Source of the DNA: Loktanella atrilutea
GTDB lineage: Bacteria > Pseudomonadota > Alphaproteobacteria > Rhodobacterales > Rhodobacteraceae
Direction of reading: 5' to 3'
Assembly (NCBI RefSeq): GCF_900128995.1
Contig: NZ_FQUE01000002.1
Coordinates: 1 to 64,000 of the forward strand
DNA length: 64,000 nt
The notes beneath the pieces are model-generated. The model worked only from the letters and a program-made list of their open reading frames with translations. It ran no database searches and was not told the origin of the DNA. This document shows, piece by piece, positions 7,143 to 16,113 of this stretch (the first letter of the stretch is position 1; each line of letters starts with the position of its first letter). A program made the position numbers and the translations under genes.

Positions 7143-8921
7143 ATGAAAATGACCACCGAGGAAGCCTTCGTCAAAACCCTGCAGATGCACGGGATCGATC
7201 AGGCCTTCGGGATCATCGGCTCGGCCATGATGCCGATCTCGGACATCTTCCCCGACGCCGGCATCACCTTCTGGGACTGCGCCCACGAAGGCTCTGCCGG
7301 CATGATGGCCGACGGCTACACCCGCGCGACGGGGCGCATGTCGATGATGATCGCGCAGAACGGCCCTGGCATCACCAACTTCGTCACCGCGGTGAAGACT
7401 GCCTACTGGAACCACACGCCGCTGCTGCTGGTCACGCCGCAGGCCGCCAACAAGACCATCGGCCAGGGCGGCTTTCAGGAAGTCGAGCAGATGAAGCTCT
7501 TTGCCGACATGGTTGCCTATCAGGAAGAGGTCCGCGATCCATCCCGCATCGCCGAGACCCTGAACCGCGTCATCATGGCCGCCAAGCGCGCCTCCGCCCC
7601 CGCCCAGATCAACGTGCCGCGCGATTTCTGGACCCAGGTGATCGACATCGACCTGCCGCAGATCGTCGCCTTCGAGCGTCCCTCGGGCGGCGACGCCGCC
7701 ATCGCCCGCGCCGCCGACCTGCTGTCCTCTGCGCGCTTCCCCGTCATCCTGAACGGTGCCGGCGTGGTCCTGTCGGACGGCGGCATCGAGGCCTCGATGC
7801 GGCTTGCCGAACGTCTCGATGCCCCCGTCTGCGTCGGCTACCAGCACAACGACGCCTTTCCAGGTGGGCATCCGCTCTTCGCGGGACCCTTGGGCTACAA
7901 CGGATCGAAGGCCGCGATGGAGCTCATCGCGCAAGCCGATGTGGTCCTCGCCCTCGGCACCCGGCTGAACCCCTTCTCCACCCTGCCCGGCTACGGCATC
8001 GACTACTGGCCGAAGGACGCGGCGATCATCCAGGTCGACCTGAACCCCGACCGGATCGGACTGACCAAGACCGTCTCCGTCGGCATCGTCGGCGACGCCG
8101 CCACGGTCGCGACCCGCATCCGCGATGCACTGGCGGACACCGCGGGCGATGAGGGACGACAGGACCGAAGAGCCCTGATCGGCGACACGAAGTCGAGATG
8201 GGCGCAGCAGCTCTCCTCCATGGATCACGAAGACGACGATCCGGGCACCACCTGGAACCAGCGCGCCCGCGCCGACAAGCCCGGCTGGATGTCCCCCCGC
8301 CTGGCCTGGCGCGCGATCCAGTCGGCCCTGCCGCGCGAGGCGATCATCAGCTCCGACATCGGCAACAACTGCGCCATCGGCAACGCCTACCCCAGCTTCG
8401 ACGAGCCGCGCAAATACCTCGCCCCCGGCCTCTTCGGCCCCTGCGGCTACGGTCTGCCCGCCATCGTCGGCGCCAAGATCGGGCAGCCCGGCGTGCCCGT
8501 CGTCGGCTTCGCCGGTGACGGCGCCTTCGGCATCGCCTGCAACGAGCTGACGGCGATCGGTCGCAGCGAATGGCCCGCGATCACCATGGTCGTCTTCCGC
8601 AACTACCAGTGGGGTGCCGAAAAGCGGAACTCCACCCTCTGGTTCGACGACAACTTCGTCGGCACCGAACTGGACGAGGGCGTCTCCTACGCCGCCATCG
8701 CGCAGGCCTGTGGCCTGCAGGGTGTGCAGGCAAAGGGCATGGCGGAGCTGACCCAAGCCTTGAACACCGCGATCACCGATCAGATGCAGCACGGCAAGAC
8801 CACGCTGATCGAAGTCCTGCTGAACCAGGAACTGGGCGAGCCTTTCCGCCGCGACGCGATGAAGAAGCCGGTGCGCATCGCGGGCATCAACAAGGACGAC
8901 ATGGCGACAGCCCAGGTCTGA
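7143..8921 (+). CDS. xsc: Sulfoacetaldehyde acetyltransferase
   Basis: This 592-residue thiamine-diphosphate enzyme converts sulfoacetaldehyde and phosphate to acetyl phosphate and sulfite. The N-terminal PYR domain has WDCAHEGSAGMMADGYTRATG with the ThDP glutamate. The C-terminal domain has the metal/ThDP motif GDGAFGIACNELTAIGR followed by NYQWGAEKRN, which is characteristic of Xsc. An AAGGA lies upstream of the ATG at 7143; a second ATG two codons on is possible. Its stop overlaps the tauE start as TGATG, so the genes are translationally coupled. Confidence 0.94.
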   Translation: MKMTTEEAFVKTLQMHGIDQAFGIIGSAMMPISDIFPDAGITFWDCAHEGSAGMMADGYTRATGRMSMMIAQNGPGITNFVTAVKTAYWNHTPLLLVTPQAANKTIGQGGFQEVEQMKLFADMVAYQEEVRDPSRIAETLNRVIMAAKRASAPAQINVPRDFWTQVIDIDLPQIVAFERPSGGDAAIARAADLLSSARFPVILNGAGVVLSDGGIEASMRLAERLDAPVCVGYQHNDAFPGGHPLFAGPLGYNGSKAAMELIAQADVVLALGTRLNPFSTLPGYGIDYWPKDAAIIQVDLNPDRIGLTKTVSVGIVGDAATVATRIRDALADTAGDEGRQDRRALIGDTKSRWAQQLSSMDHEDDDPGTTWNQRARADKPGWMSPRLAWRAIQSALPREAIISSDIGNNCAIGNAYPSFDEPRKYLAPGLFGPCGYGLPAIVGAKIGQPGVPVVGFAGDGAFGIACNELTAIGRSEWPAITMVVFRNYQWGAEKRNSTLWFDDNFVGTELDEGVSYAAIAQACGLQGVQAKGMAELTQALNTAITDQMQHGKTTLIEVLLNQELGEPFRRDAMKKPVRIAGINKDDMATAQV

Positions 8922-9661
8922 TGCCCCTCGACCTCTCCCCCGGCATCGCGGCGTATCTCGCCTGCGCCCTGCTGGGGGCGGCCATCGTGCGCGGCTACAC
9001 GGGTTTCGGCTTCTCGGCCATCGTGCTGTCGGCCGCCGCCCTCGTCACCAATCCCCTGCCCCTGATCCCGGTCCTGTTCCTGGCAGAGATCGCCATGACC
9101 GCCCTGCAGGCCCGCGCGATCCGGGGGCATGTCGACTGGCACCGGGCGCTGGCGCTGCTGGGTGGCGCAGCCCTGGTCCTGCCATTGGCCTTCGGCACGA
9201 TGCTCAGCCTGCCGGCGGATCTGGTGCGCGTGACCGTCAGCCTCGTCATTGGCGCCATGGCGCTGCTGCTGCTGACCGGCTGGACCCTGCATCGCCCGTT
9301 GGGACGCGCCGGCCACGTCGGTGTGGGCATGGTCGCGGGTGCCGCCAATGCCGCCGGCGTCGGCGGATTGCCGGTCGCCGCCTGCCTCGGCGCGCAACCG
9401 ATCCCGCCGGCCACCTTCCGCGCCACCATGGTCGTCTTCCTGACAGGCATCGACATCATGAGCCTGCCGCTGCTCGCCTGGGGCGGTCAGGTCACGGCGG
9501 ATACCTTCGTCGCGGCGCTGATGGCGGCACCCGTCCTCGCGCTCGGCCTGACCATCGGCAGCCGCCGCTTCGCCGCAGCGCCGCCCGCCGCCTTCCGCCG
9601 CCTCGCCACATGGCTGCTGCTCGCGCTGTCGGCCCTTGGCCTGATCCGGGCGATGACATGA
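8921..9661 (+). CDS. tauE: TauE/SafE-family sulfite or sulfonate exporter
   Basis: This 246-residue integral membrane protein has about eight hydrophobic segments and the TauE/SafE hallmark GYTGFGFSAIVLS near residues 26-38, with a related second half (AGVGGLPVAACLG). Members next to xsc are thought to export sulfite or related anions; that role is inferred from position. The ATG overlaps the xsc stop (TGATG) and its own stop overlaps ackA (ATGA). Much of the frame upstream of 8921 is only the shadow of xsc. Confidence 0.85.
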   Translation: MPLDLSPGIAAYLACALLGAAIVRGYTGFGFSAIVLSAAALVTNPLPLIPVLFLAEIAMTALQARAIRGHVDWHRALALLGGAALVLPLAFGTMLSLPADLVRVTVSLVIGAMALLLLTGWTLHRPLGRAGHVGVGMVAGAANAAGVGGLPVAACLGAQPIPPATFRATMVVFLTGIDIMSLPLLAWGGQVTADTFVAALMAAPVLALGLTIGSRRFAAAPPAAFRRLATWLLLALSALGLIRAMT

Positions 9662-10698
9662 CCATCCTCGTCCTCAACGCCGGCTCCTCATCGGTCAAAT
9701 CTGCCCTCTTCGGACCCGACCTGGCGCCCATCGACCAGCTGACCATGGCCGAGGTGACGGACCATCGCGCCGCCATCGCAGCCATCCTCGACCACTACGC
9801 CGCCCACCGTCCCATGGCCGCGGCACACCGCGTCGTTCATGGCGGAGAGTCCCTGACCGCGCCCACCCGCATCACGCCGGATGTCCGGGCGCAGATCGCC
9901 GCATTGATCCCCCTCGCCCCGCTGCACAATCCCGCCGCTCTGGCGGGAATCGACGCGATCGCGGCCCTTGCCCCCGACCTGCCGCAGGTCGCCTGCTTCG
10001 ACACCGGTTTCCACGCGACCAACCCCACCGTCGCCACGACCTACGCCATCCCCGCCACCCCCGGCCTGCGCCGCTTCGGCTTTCACGGGATCAGCTACGC
10101 CGACCTCAGTCGGCGCCTCCGGCCGCAGCCCGACCGCCTGCTGGCGCTGCACCTGGGCAACGGCGCCTCGCTCTGCGCGATCAGGGCGGGGCAGTCGGTC
10201 GCCACCACGATGGGCACCTCGCCTCTCGACGGTCTGACCATGGGCACCCGCTCCGGCGGCATCGACCCCGCCGCCGTCCTCGCCCTCGCCCGGCGGCACG
10301 GCATCGACGGGGCAGAGCGTCTGCTGAACCACGACAGTGGCCTCAAGGCGCTTGGCGGAACCTCTGACATGCGCGCGCTGGCACGGGCCGGCACCCGCGC
10401 GGCGCGCTTCGCCCGCGGCCACTTCGCCTATTGGGCCGTGCGTCACGCGGGGTCGATGATTGCCGCGATGGGCGGGATTGATGCACTGGCCTTCACCGGC
10501 GGCATCGGCCAGAATGACCCCGATCTGCGCGCCGCGATCATGGAAGGTCTGGCCTTTACCGGGCTGATCGTGGACACCGCCGCCAACGCTAGGGGAGAGG
10601 CCCGCTTGCACACCGAAAGCTCATCCGTCAGCGCATGGATCGTGCCCGCGCAGGAAGAACGCGCCATTGCGGCGGCGGCGCTCAGGCTGATCTCGTGA
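9658..10698 (+). CDS. ackA: Acetate kinase
   Basis: This 346-residue ASKHA kinase interconverts acetyl phosphate plus ADP with acetate plus ATP. Visible motifs are the N-terminal LVLNAGSSSVK, HRVVHGGE, CFDTGFH with the catalytic aspartate, LHLGNGASLCAI, GTRSGGIDP and FTGGIGQND. It is shorter than the usual 395-400 residues; the missing length seems spread through the chain because all core motifs remain. It starts by ATGA overlap with tauE and its stop overlaps the GTG of soeA. By position it uses the acetyl phosphate made by Xsc, a job done by phosphotransacetylase (Pta) in many other taurine operons. Confidence 0.9.
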   Translation: MTILVLNAGSSSVKSALFGPDLAPIDQLTMAEVTDHRAAIAAILDHYAAHRPMAAAHRVVHGGESLTAPTRITPDVRAQIAALIPLAPLHNPAALAGIDAIAALAPDLPQVACFDTGFHATNPTVATTYAIPATPGLRRFGFHGISYADLSRRLRPQPDRLLALHLGNGASLCAIRAGQSVATTMGTSPLDGLTMGTRSGGIDPAAVLALARRHGIDGAERLLNHDSGLKALGGTSDMRALARAGTRAARFARGHFAYWAVRHAGSMIAAMGGIDALAFTGGIGQNDPDLRAAIMEGLAFTGLIVDTAANARGEARLHTESSSVSAWIVPAQEERAIAAAALRLIS

Positions 10699-13529
10699 CC
10701 GACCCCGTCCTCGACCTGTCGCGCCCCATCGGCGACGCGGTGCGCAAGACCACCTGCTACATGTGCGCCTGCCGCTGCGGCATCGACGTGCACGTGAAGG
10801 CCGGCCCCGACGGCAAGGACCGCGTTGCCTACATCGAAGGCAACCGTGACCACCCGGTGAACAAGGGCGTGCTCTGCGCCAAGGGCTCTGCCGGAATCAT
10901 GCAGCACAACGCCCCCGCCCGCCTGCGCGCGCCCCTCAAACGCACCGGCCCCCGCGGGTCCGGCGCGTTCGAGGAAATCAGCTGGGACGAGGCTCTGACC
11001 CTTGCCACCTCATGGCTGAAACCGCTGCGGGACACCGCACCCGAAAAGCTCGCCTTCTTCACCGGCCGCGACCAGTCGCAAAGCTTCACCTCGCTCTGGG
11101 CGCAGGGCTTCGGCACGCCGAACTACGCCGCCCACGGCGGCTTCTGCTCCGTCAACATGGCGGCCGCCGGCATCTACACCATGGGCGGCGCCTTCTGGGA
11201 ATTCGGCACGCCCGATTGGGAGCATACGAAGCTCTTCCTCCTTTTCGGCGTGGCAGAGGATCACGACAGCAACCCGATCAAGATCGGCATCGGCAAGCTG
11301 AAGGCGCGCGGCGCGCGCATCGTCGGGGTGAACCCGATCCGCACCGGCTACAACGCCGTCGCCGACGACTGGTTCGGCGTGACGCCCGGCAACGACGGCC
11401 TGCTGATCCTCAGCCTCGTCCACTGCCTGATGACCGCGGGGAAGATCGACACCGACTACCTCGCGCGCTTCACCAATGCCTCCGTCCTCGTCAACCAGGA
11501 CCCCAAGTCGGCCGACTACGGCCTCTTCATCCGCGACGACGAGCTGCGCCCGCAGGTCATCGACCAGCGCACCGGCAAGCTTGCGCCCTGGAACGGCGAG
11601 GGTGTGGAACCGCAGCTGACGGGCACCTGGCGGAACGCGGGCTATACCCATCGCAGCGTCTTTCACCTGATGGCGGACCGCTACACCGACCCGGTCCACG
11701 CGCCCGAGAACGTGGCGACGCGTGTCGGTATCCCCGCCGCCCGCATCCGGCAACTGGCCGCTGACCTTGCCGATGTCGCCTTCAACCAGCCGGTCGTCCT
11801 CGACCGCCCATGGACCGACTTCCGCGGCAAGCGCCACGACCGGATGATCGGCAGACCCGTCAGCGTTCACGCCATGCGCGGCATCAGCGCCCATTCCAAC
11901 GGCTTCCAGACCTGCCGCGCCCTGCACATGCTGCAGATCATCCTCGGTGCCGTGGAAACCCCCGGCGGCATGCGCTTCAAGCCGCCCTACCCCAAGCCCG
12001 CCACGGCCCATCCGAAACCGCACAGCAAGGTCGTCCCCGGCCAGCCTCTCGACGGCCCGCACCTGGGCTACCCGCAGGGGCCGGACGATCTGTGCCTCAC
12101 GGAACAGGGCACCCCCGCCCGCATCGACAAGGCCTTTACCTGGGAAAACCCGCTCAGCGCCCACGGCCTGATGCACATGGTCATCAGCAACGCCCACGCG
12201 GGCGATCCCTACAAGATCGACACGCTTTTCATGTACATGGCGAACATGTCGTGGAACTCCTCGATGAACACGCGCGGCGTCATCGACATGCTGACCGACA
12301 CGGACGAGGACGGCGACTACGTCATCCCGCGCATCATCTATTCCGACGCCTACAGTTCCGAGATGGTGGCCTACGCCGACCTGATCCTGCCCGACACGAC
12401 CTACCTCGAACGCCACGACTGCATCAGCCTTCTCGACCGCCCCATCTCCGAGGCGGATGCCATGGCCGACGCGATCCGCTGGCCGGTGGTGACCCCCGAC
12501 CGCGACGTGCGCGCCTTCCAGTCCGTGCTCTGCGACCTCGGCGCGCGCCTGTCTCTGCCGGGCTTCGTCAACGAGGACGGCACGGCCAGATACGCCGACT
12601 ATGCCGACTACATCATGCACCACCTGCGCCGCCCGGGCATCGGCCCGCTGGCCGGCTGGCGGGTGGGCGATACCGGCCTGCAGGACGGACGGGGCCTGCC
12701 CAACGGCAACCAGTTGAACGAATACATCACCCACGGCGGGTTCTGGACCAGCCACATCCCGGACGAGGCTGCCTATTTCAAACCCTTCAATCGCGCCTAT
12801 CAGGACTGGGCGGTGACGATGGGCCTCTACGATGTGCCGCTGCCCTACATCTTCCAGCTCTACGTCGAGCCCCTGCGCCGCTTCCAGCTTGCGGCCGAGG
12901 GCCACGGTCACCGCCAGCCCCCCGACGCCCTGCGCGGCCAGATCAGGGTCACGCTGGACCCGCTGCCGATCTGGTATCCGCCCTTCGAGGATGCCCATAT
13001 CGACCCCGCCGAATATGACGTCCACGCCCTGACCCAGCGGCCCATGGCGATGTATCACAGCTGGGGCAGCCAGAACGCTTGGCTGCGCCAGATCCACGGG
13101 GTGAACCCGCTTTACGTGCCGACGAAGATCTGGAAAAAGCACGGCTTCCGCGAGGGCGACTGGGCCCGCGTCACCTCCGCCCACGGATCCATCACCGTGC
13201 CGGTGGCGCTGCAGGAGAGCCTGAACGAGAACACCGTCTGGACCTGGAACGCCATCGGCAAGCGCAAGGGCGCCTGGGCGCTCGACACGGACGCCCCGGA
13301 GGCGACGCGCGGATTCCTTCTGAACCACCTGATCCACGAACTGCTGCCGCCCAAGGGCGACGGCCTCCGCTGGGCCAATTCCGACCCGGTCACGGGGCAG
13401 GCCGCCTGGTTCGACCTGCGCGTGAAGATCGAGAAATCGGGCGCGCCGCAGGAATCCCAGCCGGTTCTGCCCCCGCTCGCCTCCCCGGTGCCGAAGGGAC
13501 CGAATTCCCTCGCATGGAAGATCCGATGA
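10695..13529 (+). CDS. soeA: Sulfite dehydrogenase (quinone) molybdopterin subunit SoeA
   Basis: This 944-residue catalytic subunit belongs to the DMSO-reductase (complex iron-sulfur molybdoenzyme) family. It starts at GTG 10695, overlapping the ackA stop as GTGA. The N-terminal [4Fe-4S] site is C21-x2-C24-x3-C28 with C61, and the Mo-bisPGD domains extend to a C-terminal molydopterin-binding segment near VPTKIWKKHGFREGDWARVTSAHG. With SoeB and SoeC it oxidises cytoplasmic sulfite to sulfate and passes electrons to the quinone pool. There is no Tat signal, which fits a cytoplasm-facing SoeA. The assignment as SoeA rather than another molybdoenzyme rests on the xsc/tauE context and the soeBC partners. 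Confidence 0.85.
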   Translation: MTDPVLDLSRPIGDAVRKTTCYMCACRCGIDVHVKAGPDGKDRVAYIEGNRDHPVNKGVLCAKGSAGIMQHNAPARLRAPLKRTGPRGSGAFEEISWDEALTLATSWLKPLRDTAPEKLAFFTGRDQSQSFTSLWAQGFGTPNYAAHGGFCSVNMAAAGIYTMGGAFWEFGTPDWEHTKLFLLFGVAEDHDSNPIKIGIGKLKARGARIVGVNPIRTGYNAVADDWFGVTPGNDGLLILSLVHCLMTAGKIDTDYLARFTNASVLVNQDPKSADYGLFIRDDELRPQVIDQRTGKLAPWNGEGVEPQLTGTWRNAGYTHRSVFHLMADRYTDPVHAPENVATRVGIPAARIRQLAADLADVAFNQPVVLDRPWTDFRGKRHDRMIGRPVSVHAMRGISAHSNGFQTCRALHMLQIILGAVETPGGMRFKPPYPKPATAHPKPHSKVVPGQPLDGPHLGYPQGPDDLCLTEQGTPARIDKAFTWENPLSAHGLMHMVISNAHAGDPYKIDTLFMYMANMSWNSSMNTRGVIDMLTDTDEDGDYVIPRIIYSDAYSSEMVAYADLILPDTTYLERHDCISLLDRPISEADAMADAIRWPVVTPDRDVRAFQSVLCDLGARLSLPGFVNEDGTARYADYADYIMHHLRRPGIGPLAGWRVGDTGLQDGRGLPNGNQLNEYITHGGFWTSHIPDEAAYFKPFNRAYQDWAVTMGLYDVPLPYIFQLYVEPLRRFQLAAEGHGHRQPPDALRGQIRVTLDPLPIWYPPFEDAHIDPAEYDVHALTQRPMAMYHSWGSQNAWLRQIHGVNPLYVPTKIWKKHGFREGDWARVTSAHGSITVPVALQESLNENTVWTWNAIGKRKGAWALDTDAPEATRGFLLNHLIHELLPPKGDGLRWANSDPVTGQAAWFDLRVKIEKSGAPQESQPVLPPLASPVPKGPNSLAWKIR

Positions 13530-14281
13530 CCGGCCTGCCGCTCCACATCGTCACGCAAGGCGATCCCGCGCAGCCGCCCGTCGTCCTGCTGCACGGCTTC
13601 TCGATGTCGCATGCGGTCTTCGTACCCCTGATGGCCGTCCTGTCGGACCGCTACCACGTCATCGCGCCGGACCTGCGCGGCCACGGCCTCTCGCCCAAGC
13701 CTGACGACGCCTACGCCGACAGCAAGGACTGGGCCGACGACATCGCCCGAATCATCGCCCCCCTCGATCGCCCCGTCCTGCTGGGCTGGTCCATGGGCGG
13801 CCGCGTCGCGATGGACTATATCCGACACCACGGCGACGCTGACCTTTCGGCCCTCGTCCTGGTCGGCAGCTACACCGGCCCCGTGCCCGCCGCGACGAAG
13901 GCCAACCGCGGCCCGATGTTCGACGAGACGCAGCGCGAGGACGGCACCGCCAAGTTCGTGCGCGCCTGCACGAAGGACCCCCTGCCCGACGCGCTGGCAC
14001 GGACCCTGCTGGACCAGGCCCTGCTCTGCCCCCACCATGTCCGCCTGGCCCTGGCCGACCGGGACGAGGATTACACCGCGGATGCCCGCACCATCGCGAC
14101 ACCGGCCCTTGTCCTGCACGGCGACATGGACGCCATCGTCCCCCCCGCCGCCTCCGCCGATCACAACATTCAGACCGCGACCCACATCGTCTACGCCGGC
14201 ATCGGCCACACCCCCTTCCTCGAAGTCCCGGCGCGCTTCGCCGACGATCTGACCGCCTTCATCCGAAAGGCCCGCCCATGA
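13526..14281 (+). CDS. Alpha/beta hydrolase inserted between soeA and soeB
   Basis: This 251-residue alpha/beta-hydrolase has the oxyanion segment LLHGFSMSH, nucleophile elbow GWSMGGR (Ser about 89), acid LHGDMDAIVP and catalytic histidine in GIGHTPF. The substrate is unknown. It starts by ATGA overlap with soeA, so it is co-translated with it; a hairpin repeat then separates it from soeB. It interrupts what is elsewhere a contiguous soeABC set and may be an accessory or a hitch-hiking gene. Confidence 0.85.
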   Translation: MTGLPLHIVTQGDPAQPPVVLLHGFSMSHAVFVPLMAVLSDRYHVIAPDLRGHGLSPKPDDAYADSKDWADDIARIIAPLDRPVLLGWSMGGRVAMDYIRHHGDADLSALVLVGSYTGPVPAATKANRGPMFDETQREDGTAKFVRACTKDPLPDALARTLLDQALLCPHHVRLALADRDEDYTADARTIATPALVLHGDMDAIVPPAASADHNIQTATHIVYAGIGHTPFLEVPARFADDLTAFIRKARP

Positions 14282-14294
14282 TCCTTCTTCCGGT

Positions 14295-14362
14295 CGAAAA
14301 TACCTCGGGGGGAGTCCGCAGGACGGGGGGCTGGCCCCCCCCGATTTTTCTAGAAAAATCGG
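14295..14362. repeat. Double-hairpin intergenic repeat, copy 2
   Basis: This copy has the same lead sequence (GTCGAAAATACCTCGGGG) as copy 1, a G/C-rich middle hairpin of different sequence, then CCGATTTTTC-ta-GAAAAATCGG (14341-14362). It lies between the hydrolase and soeB. The conserved arms with a diverged middle suggest a mobile or recombinogenic repeat. Confidence 0.7.
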
Positions 14363-14384
14363 AAACGCGCCAAGGCCCGCCATC

Positions 14385-15155
14385 ATGACCCGACTGCCGC
14401 CACCCTCGGCCGTCAAACTCGGCCTCGTGATCGACCTCGACACCTGCGTCGGCTGTCACGCCTGCGTCGTGGCCTGCAAGGGCTGGAACACGCAAAGCGA
14501 CCTCGGCACGCCGCTCTCGGACCAGAACCCTTACGGCGCCGACCCGTCCGGCACCTTTCTCAACCGCGTCCACAGCTACGAGGTGACGCCGCCCGCGGGC
14601 CCGACCCAACAGGTCCACTTCCCAAAGTCCTGCCTGCACTGCGAGGATGCCCCCTGCGTCACCGTCTGCCCGACCGGCGCCAGCTACAAGCGCGGCTCCG
14701 ACGGGATCGTGCTGGTGAACGAGGACGCCTGCATTGGCTGCGGCCTCTGCGCCTGGGCCTGCCCCTACGGCGCGCGGGAAATGGACCCCTCCGCCGGCGT
14801 GATGAAGAAATGCACCCTCTGCGTCGACCGCATCTACAACGACGCGCTGCCAGAGGTCGACCGCACCCCCGCCTGCGTGCGGACCTGCCCCGCCGGCGCG
14901 CGCCACTTCGGCGACCTCGGCGATCCCGACTCCGCCATCAGCCAGTTGGTTACGGATCGGGGCGGCTTCGACCTGATGCCGGAACAGGGCACGAAACCCG
15001 TGAACAAATACCTGCCGCCGCGCCCCCGCGACCGCGACACCGCCGGCGACATCGACATCCTCGCCCCCCTGCTTGCCCCGGTGGCCGCGGACGGCAAGGG
15101 GCTGGTGGCCTGGCTCGACCGGACCCTGTCGAAACTGCCCGGCGGTCACGGCTGA
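14385..15155 (+). CDS. soeB: Sulfite dehydrogenase iron-sulfur subunit SoeB
   Basis: This 256-residue ferredoxin-like electron-transfer subunit carries four cysteine clusters: DTCVGCHACVVACKG (about 20-34), CLHCEDAPCVTVCPTG, DACIGCGLCAWACPYG, and KKCTLCVDR with PACVRTCPAG. This is the four-[4Fe-4S] layout of DmsB/NrfC/SoeB proteins. It passes electrons from SoeA to SoeC. Its stop overlaps the soeC ATG as TGATG. The reading frame begins just after the hairpin repeat at the ATG at 14385. Confidence 0.88.
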   Translation: MTRLPPPSAVKLGLVIDLDTCVGCHACVVACKGWNTQSDLGTPLSDQNPYGADPSGTFLNRVHSYEVTPPAGPTQQVHFPKSCLHCEDAPCVTVCPTGASYKRGSDGIVLVNEDACIGCGLCAWACPYGAREMDPSAGVMKKCTLCVDRIYNDALPEVDRTPACVRTCPAGARHFGDLGDPDSAISQLVTDRGGFDLMPEQGTKPVNKYLPPRPRDRDTAGDIDILAPLLAPVAADGKGLVAWLDRTLSKLPGGHG

Positions 15156-16024
15156 TGCATCCGGCGCCGTCCGTCATCACCTTCACCACGCTCTCGGGTC
15201 TCGGCTTCGGCCTCCTGTTCTGGCTTGGCATCGGCCTGCCGGACCCCACGGGCTGGGTCGCAACCGCCTTCTTCGGCCTGGCCTTCCTGCTGTCGGTCGG
15301 CGGGCTCACCGCCTCTCTCTTCCACCTCGGACATCCGGAACGTGCGCATCTCGCCCTGACCCAGTGGCGCACCAGCTGGCTGTCGCGCGAGGGCCTCGCG
15401 GCCATCGCGACCCTTCTCATCGGCGGAATCTTCGCGCTGACGCGCGTCCTCGGGATCCCCGCCGCGCCGCTCGGCTGGCTGGTGTCGCTGGGCTGTCTCG
15501 GCACCGTCTTCACCACCGCGATGATCTACACGCAGATGAAGACGGTCCCCCGCTGGCGCCACTGGACCACCCCCGCCCTGTTCCTCGCCCTGTCGCTGGC
15601 CGGCGGTGCGCTGCTGGCGAACCAGCGCCACCCGGCGCTTGTCCTGCTGGCGCTGTGCGCCGTGCTGCAGCTGGTCGCCTGGACCGGCGGCGACCGGCGA
15701 TTCGCCGCGTCGCACACGACGCTGGCCACCGCCACGGGGCTCGGCGGGATCGGCCGCGTGCGCGCGTTCCTGCCGCCGCACACCGGATCCAACTACCTTC
15801 TGCAAGAATTCGTCTACGTGGTGGGACGGCGGCATGTCCTGCAGCTGCGGGTCATCGGCCTGATCCTTGCCTTCGGCCTGCCCCTGCCGCTGATCGCGGC
15901 GGGTCTCAGCCACATCACCGCGCTCGTCGCCGTTCTCGCCCACGTCGCCGGCGTGCTGTGCCTGCGCTGGCTGTTCTTCGCGCAGGCGGAACACGTCGTC
16001 GGCCTGTATTACGGGAAACGCTAG
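15155..16024 (+). CDS. soeC: Sulfite dehydrogenase membrane anchor SoeC (DmsC-like)
   Basis: This 289-residue integral membrane protein of the DmsC family has about eight hydrophobic segments. Conserved-looking features include SLFHLGHPERAHLALTQWRTSWLSRE and, in the C-terminal part, LLQEFVYVVGRRH. It anchors SoeAB to the inner membrane and reduces quinone. Translation is coupled to soeB. The gene ends just before repeat copy 3, which faces the convergent ABC-transporter ATPase gene. Confidence 0.86.
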   Translation: MHPAPSVITFTTLSGLGFGLLFWLGIGLPDPTGWVATAFFGLAFLLSVGGLTASLFHLGHPERAHLALTQWRTSWLSREGLAAIATLLIGGIFALTRVLGIPAAPLGWLVSLGCLGTVFTTAMIYTQMKTVPRWRHWTTPALFLALSLAGGALLANQRHPALVLLALCAVLQLVAWTGGDRRFAASHTTLATATGLGGIGRVRAFLPPHTGSNYLLQEFVYVVGRRHVLQLRVIGLILAFGLPLPLIAAGLSHITALVAVLAHVAGVLCLRWLFFAQAEHVVGLYYGKR

Positions 16025-16034
16025 CAACGGGCGC

Positions 16035-16100
16035 TTCTCCGATTTTTCTAGAAAAATCGGCTCGGGGCTCTGCCCCGAACCCCGGGATATTTCCAAGACA
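16035..16100. repeat. Double-hairpin intergenic repeat, copy 3 (inverted)
   Basis: CCGATTTTTC-ta-GAAAAATCGG (16039-16060) is followed by CTCGGGGCTCTGCCCCGA and GGGATATTTCCAAGACAG, the reverse order of copy 1. It lies between convergent soeC and the ugpC-type gene and may terminate both transcripts. Confidence 0.7.
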
Positions 16101-16113
16101 GAGAGGGGGGGCC

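Noticed and set aside
4379-7174. 931-residue minus-strand ORF covering tauA and the antisense of tpa
   Set aside because: Only the tauA part (from 5383) has protein-like features and a ribosome site. The rest mirrors tpa and is a GC-rich shadow frame.
6987-8792. 601-residue minus-strand ORF opposite xsc
   Set aside because: Composition (Gly/Val/Asp/His-rich, no domains) is typical of antisense shadows; xsc on the plus strand has full motifs.
11010-13337. 775-residue minus-strand ORF opposite soeA
   Set aside because: Shadow frame of soeA; no start signal, no recognised domain.
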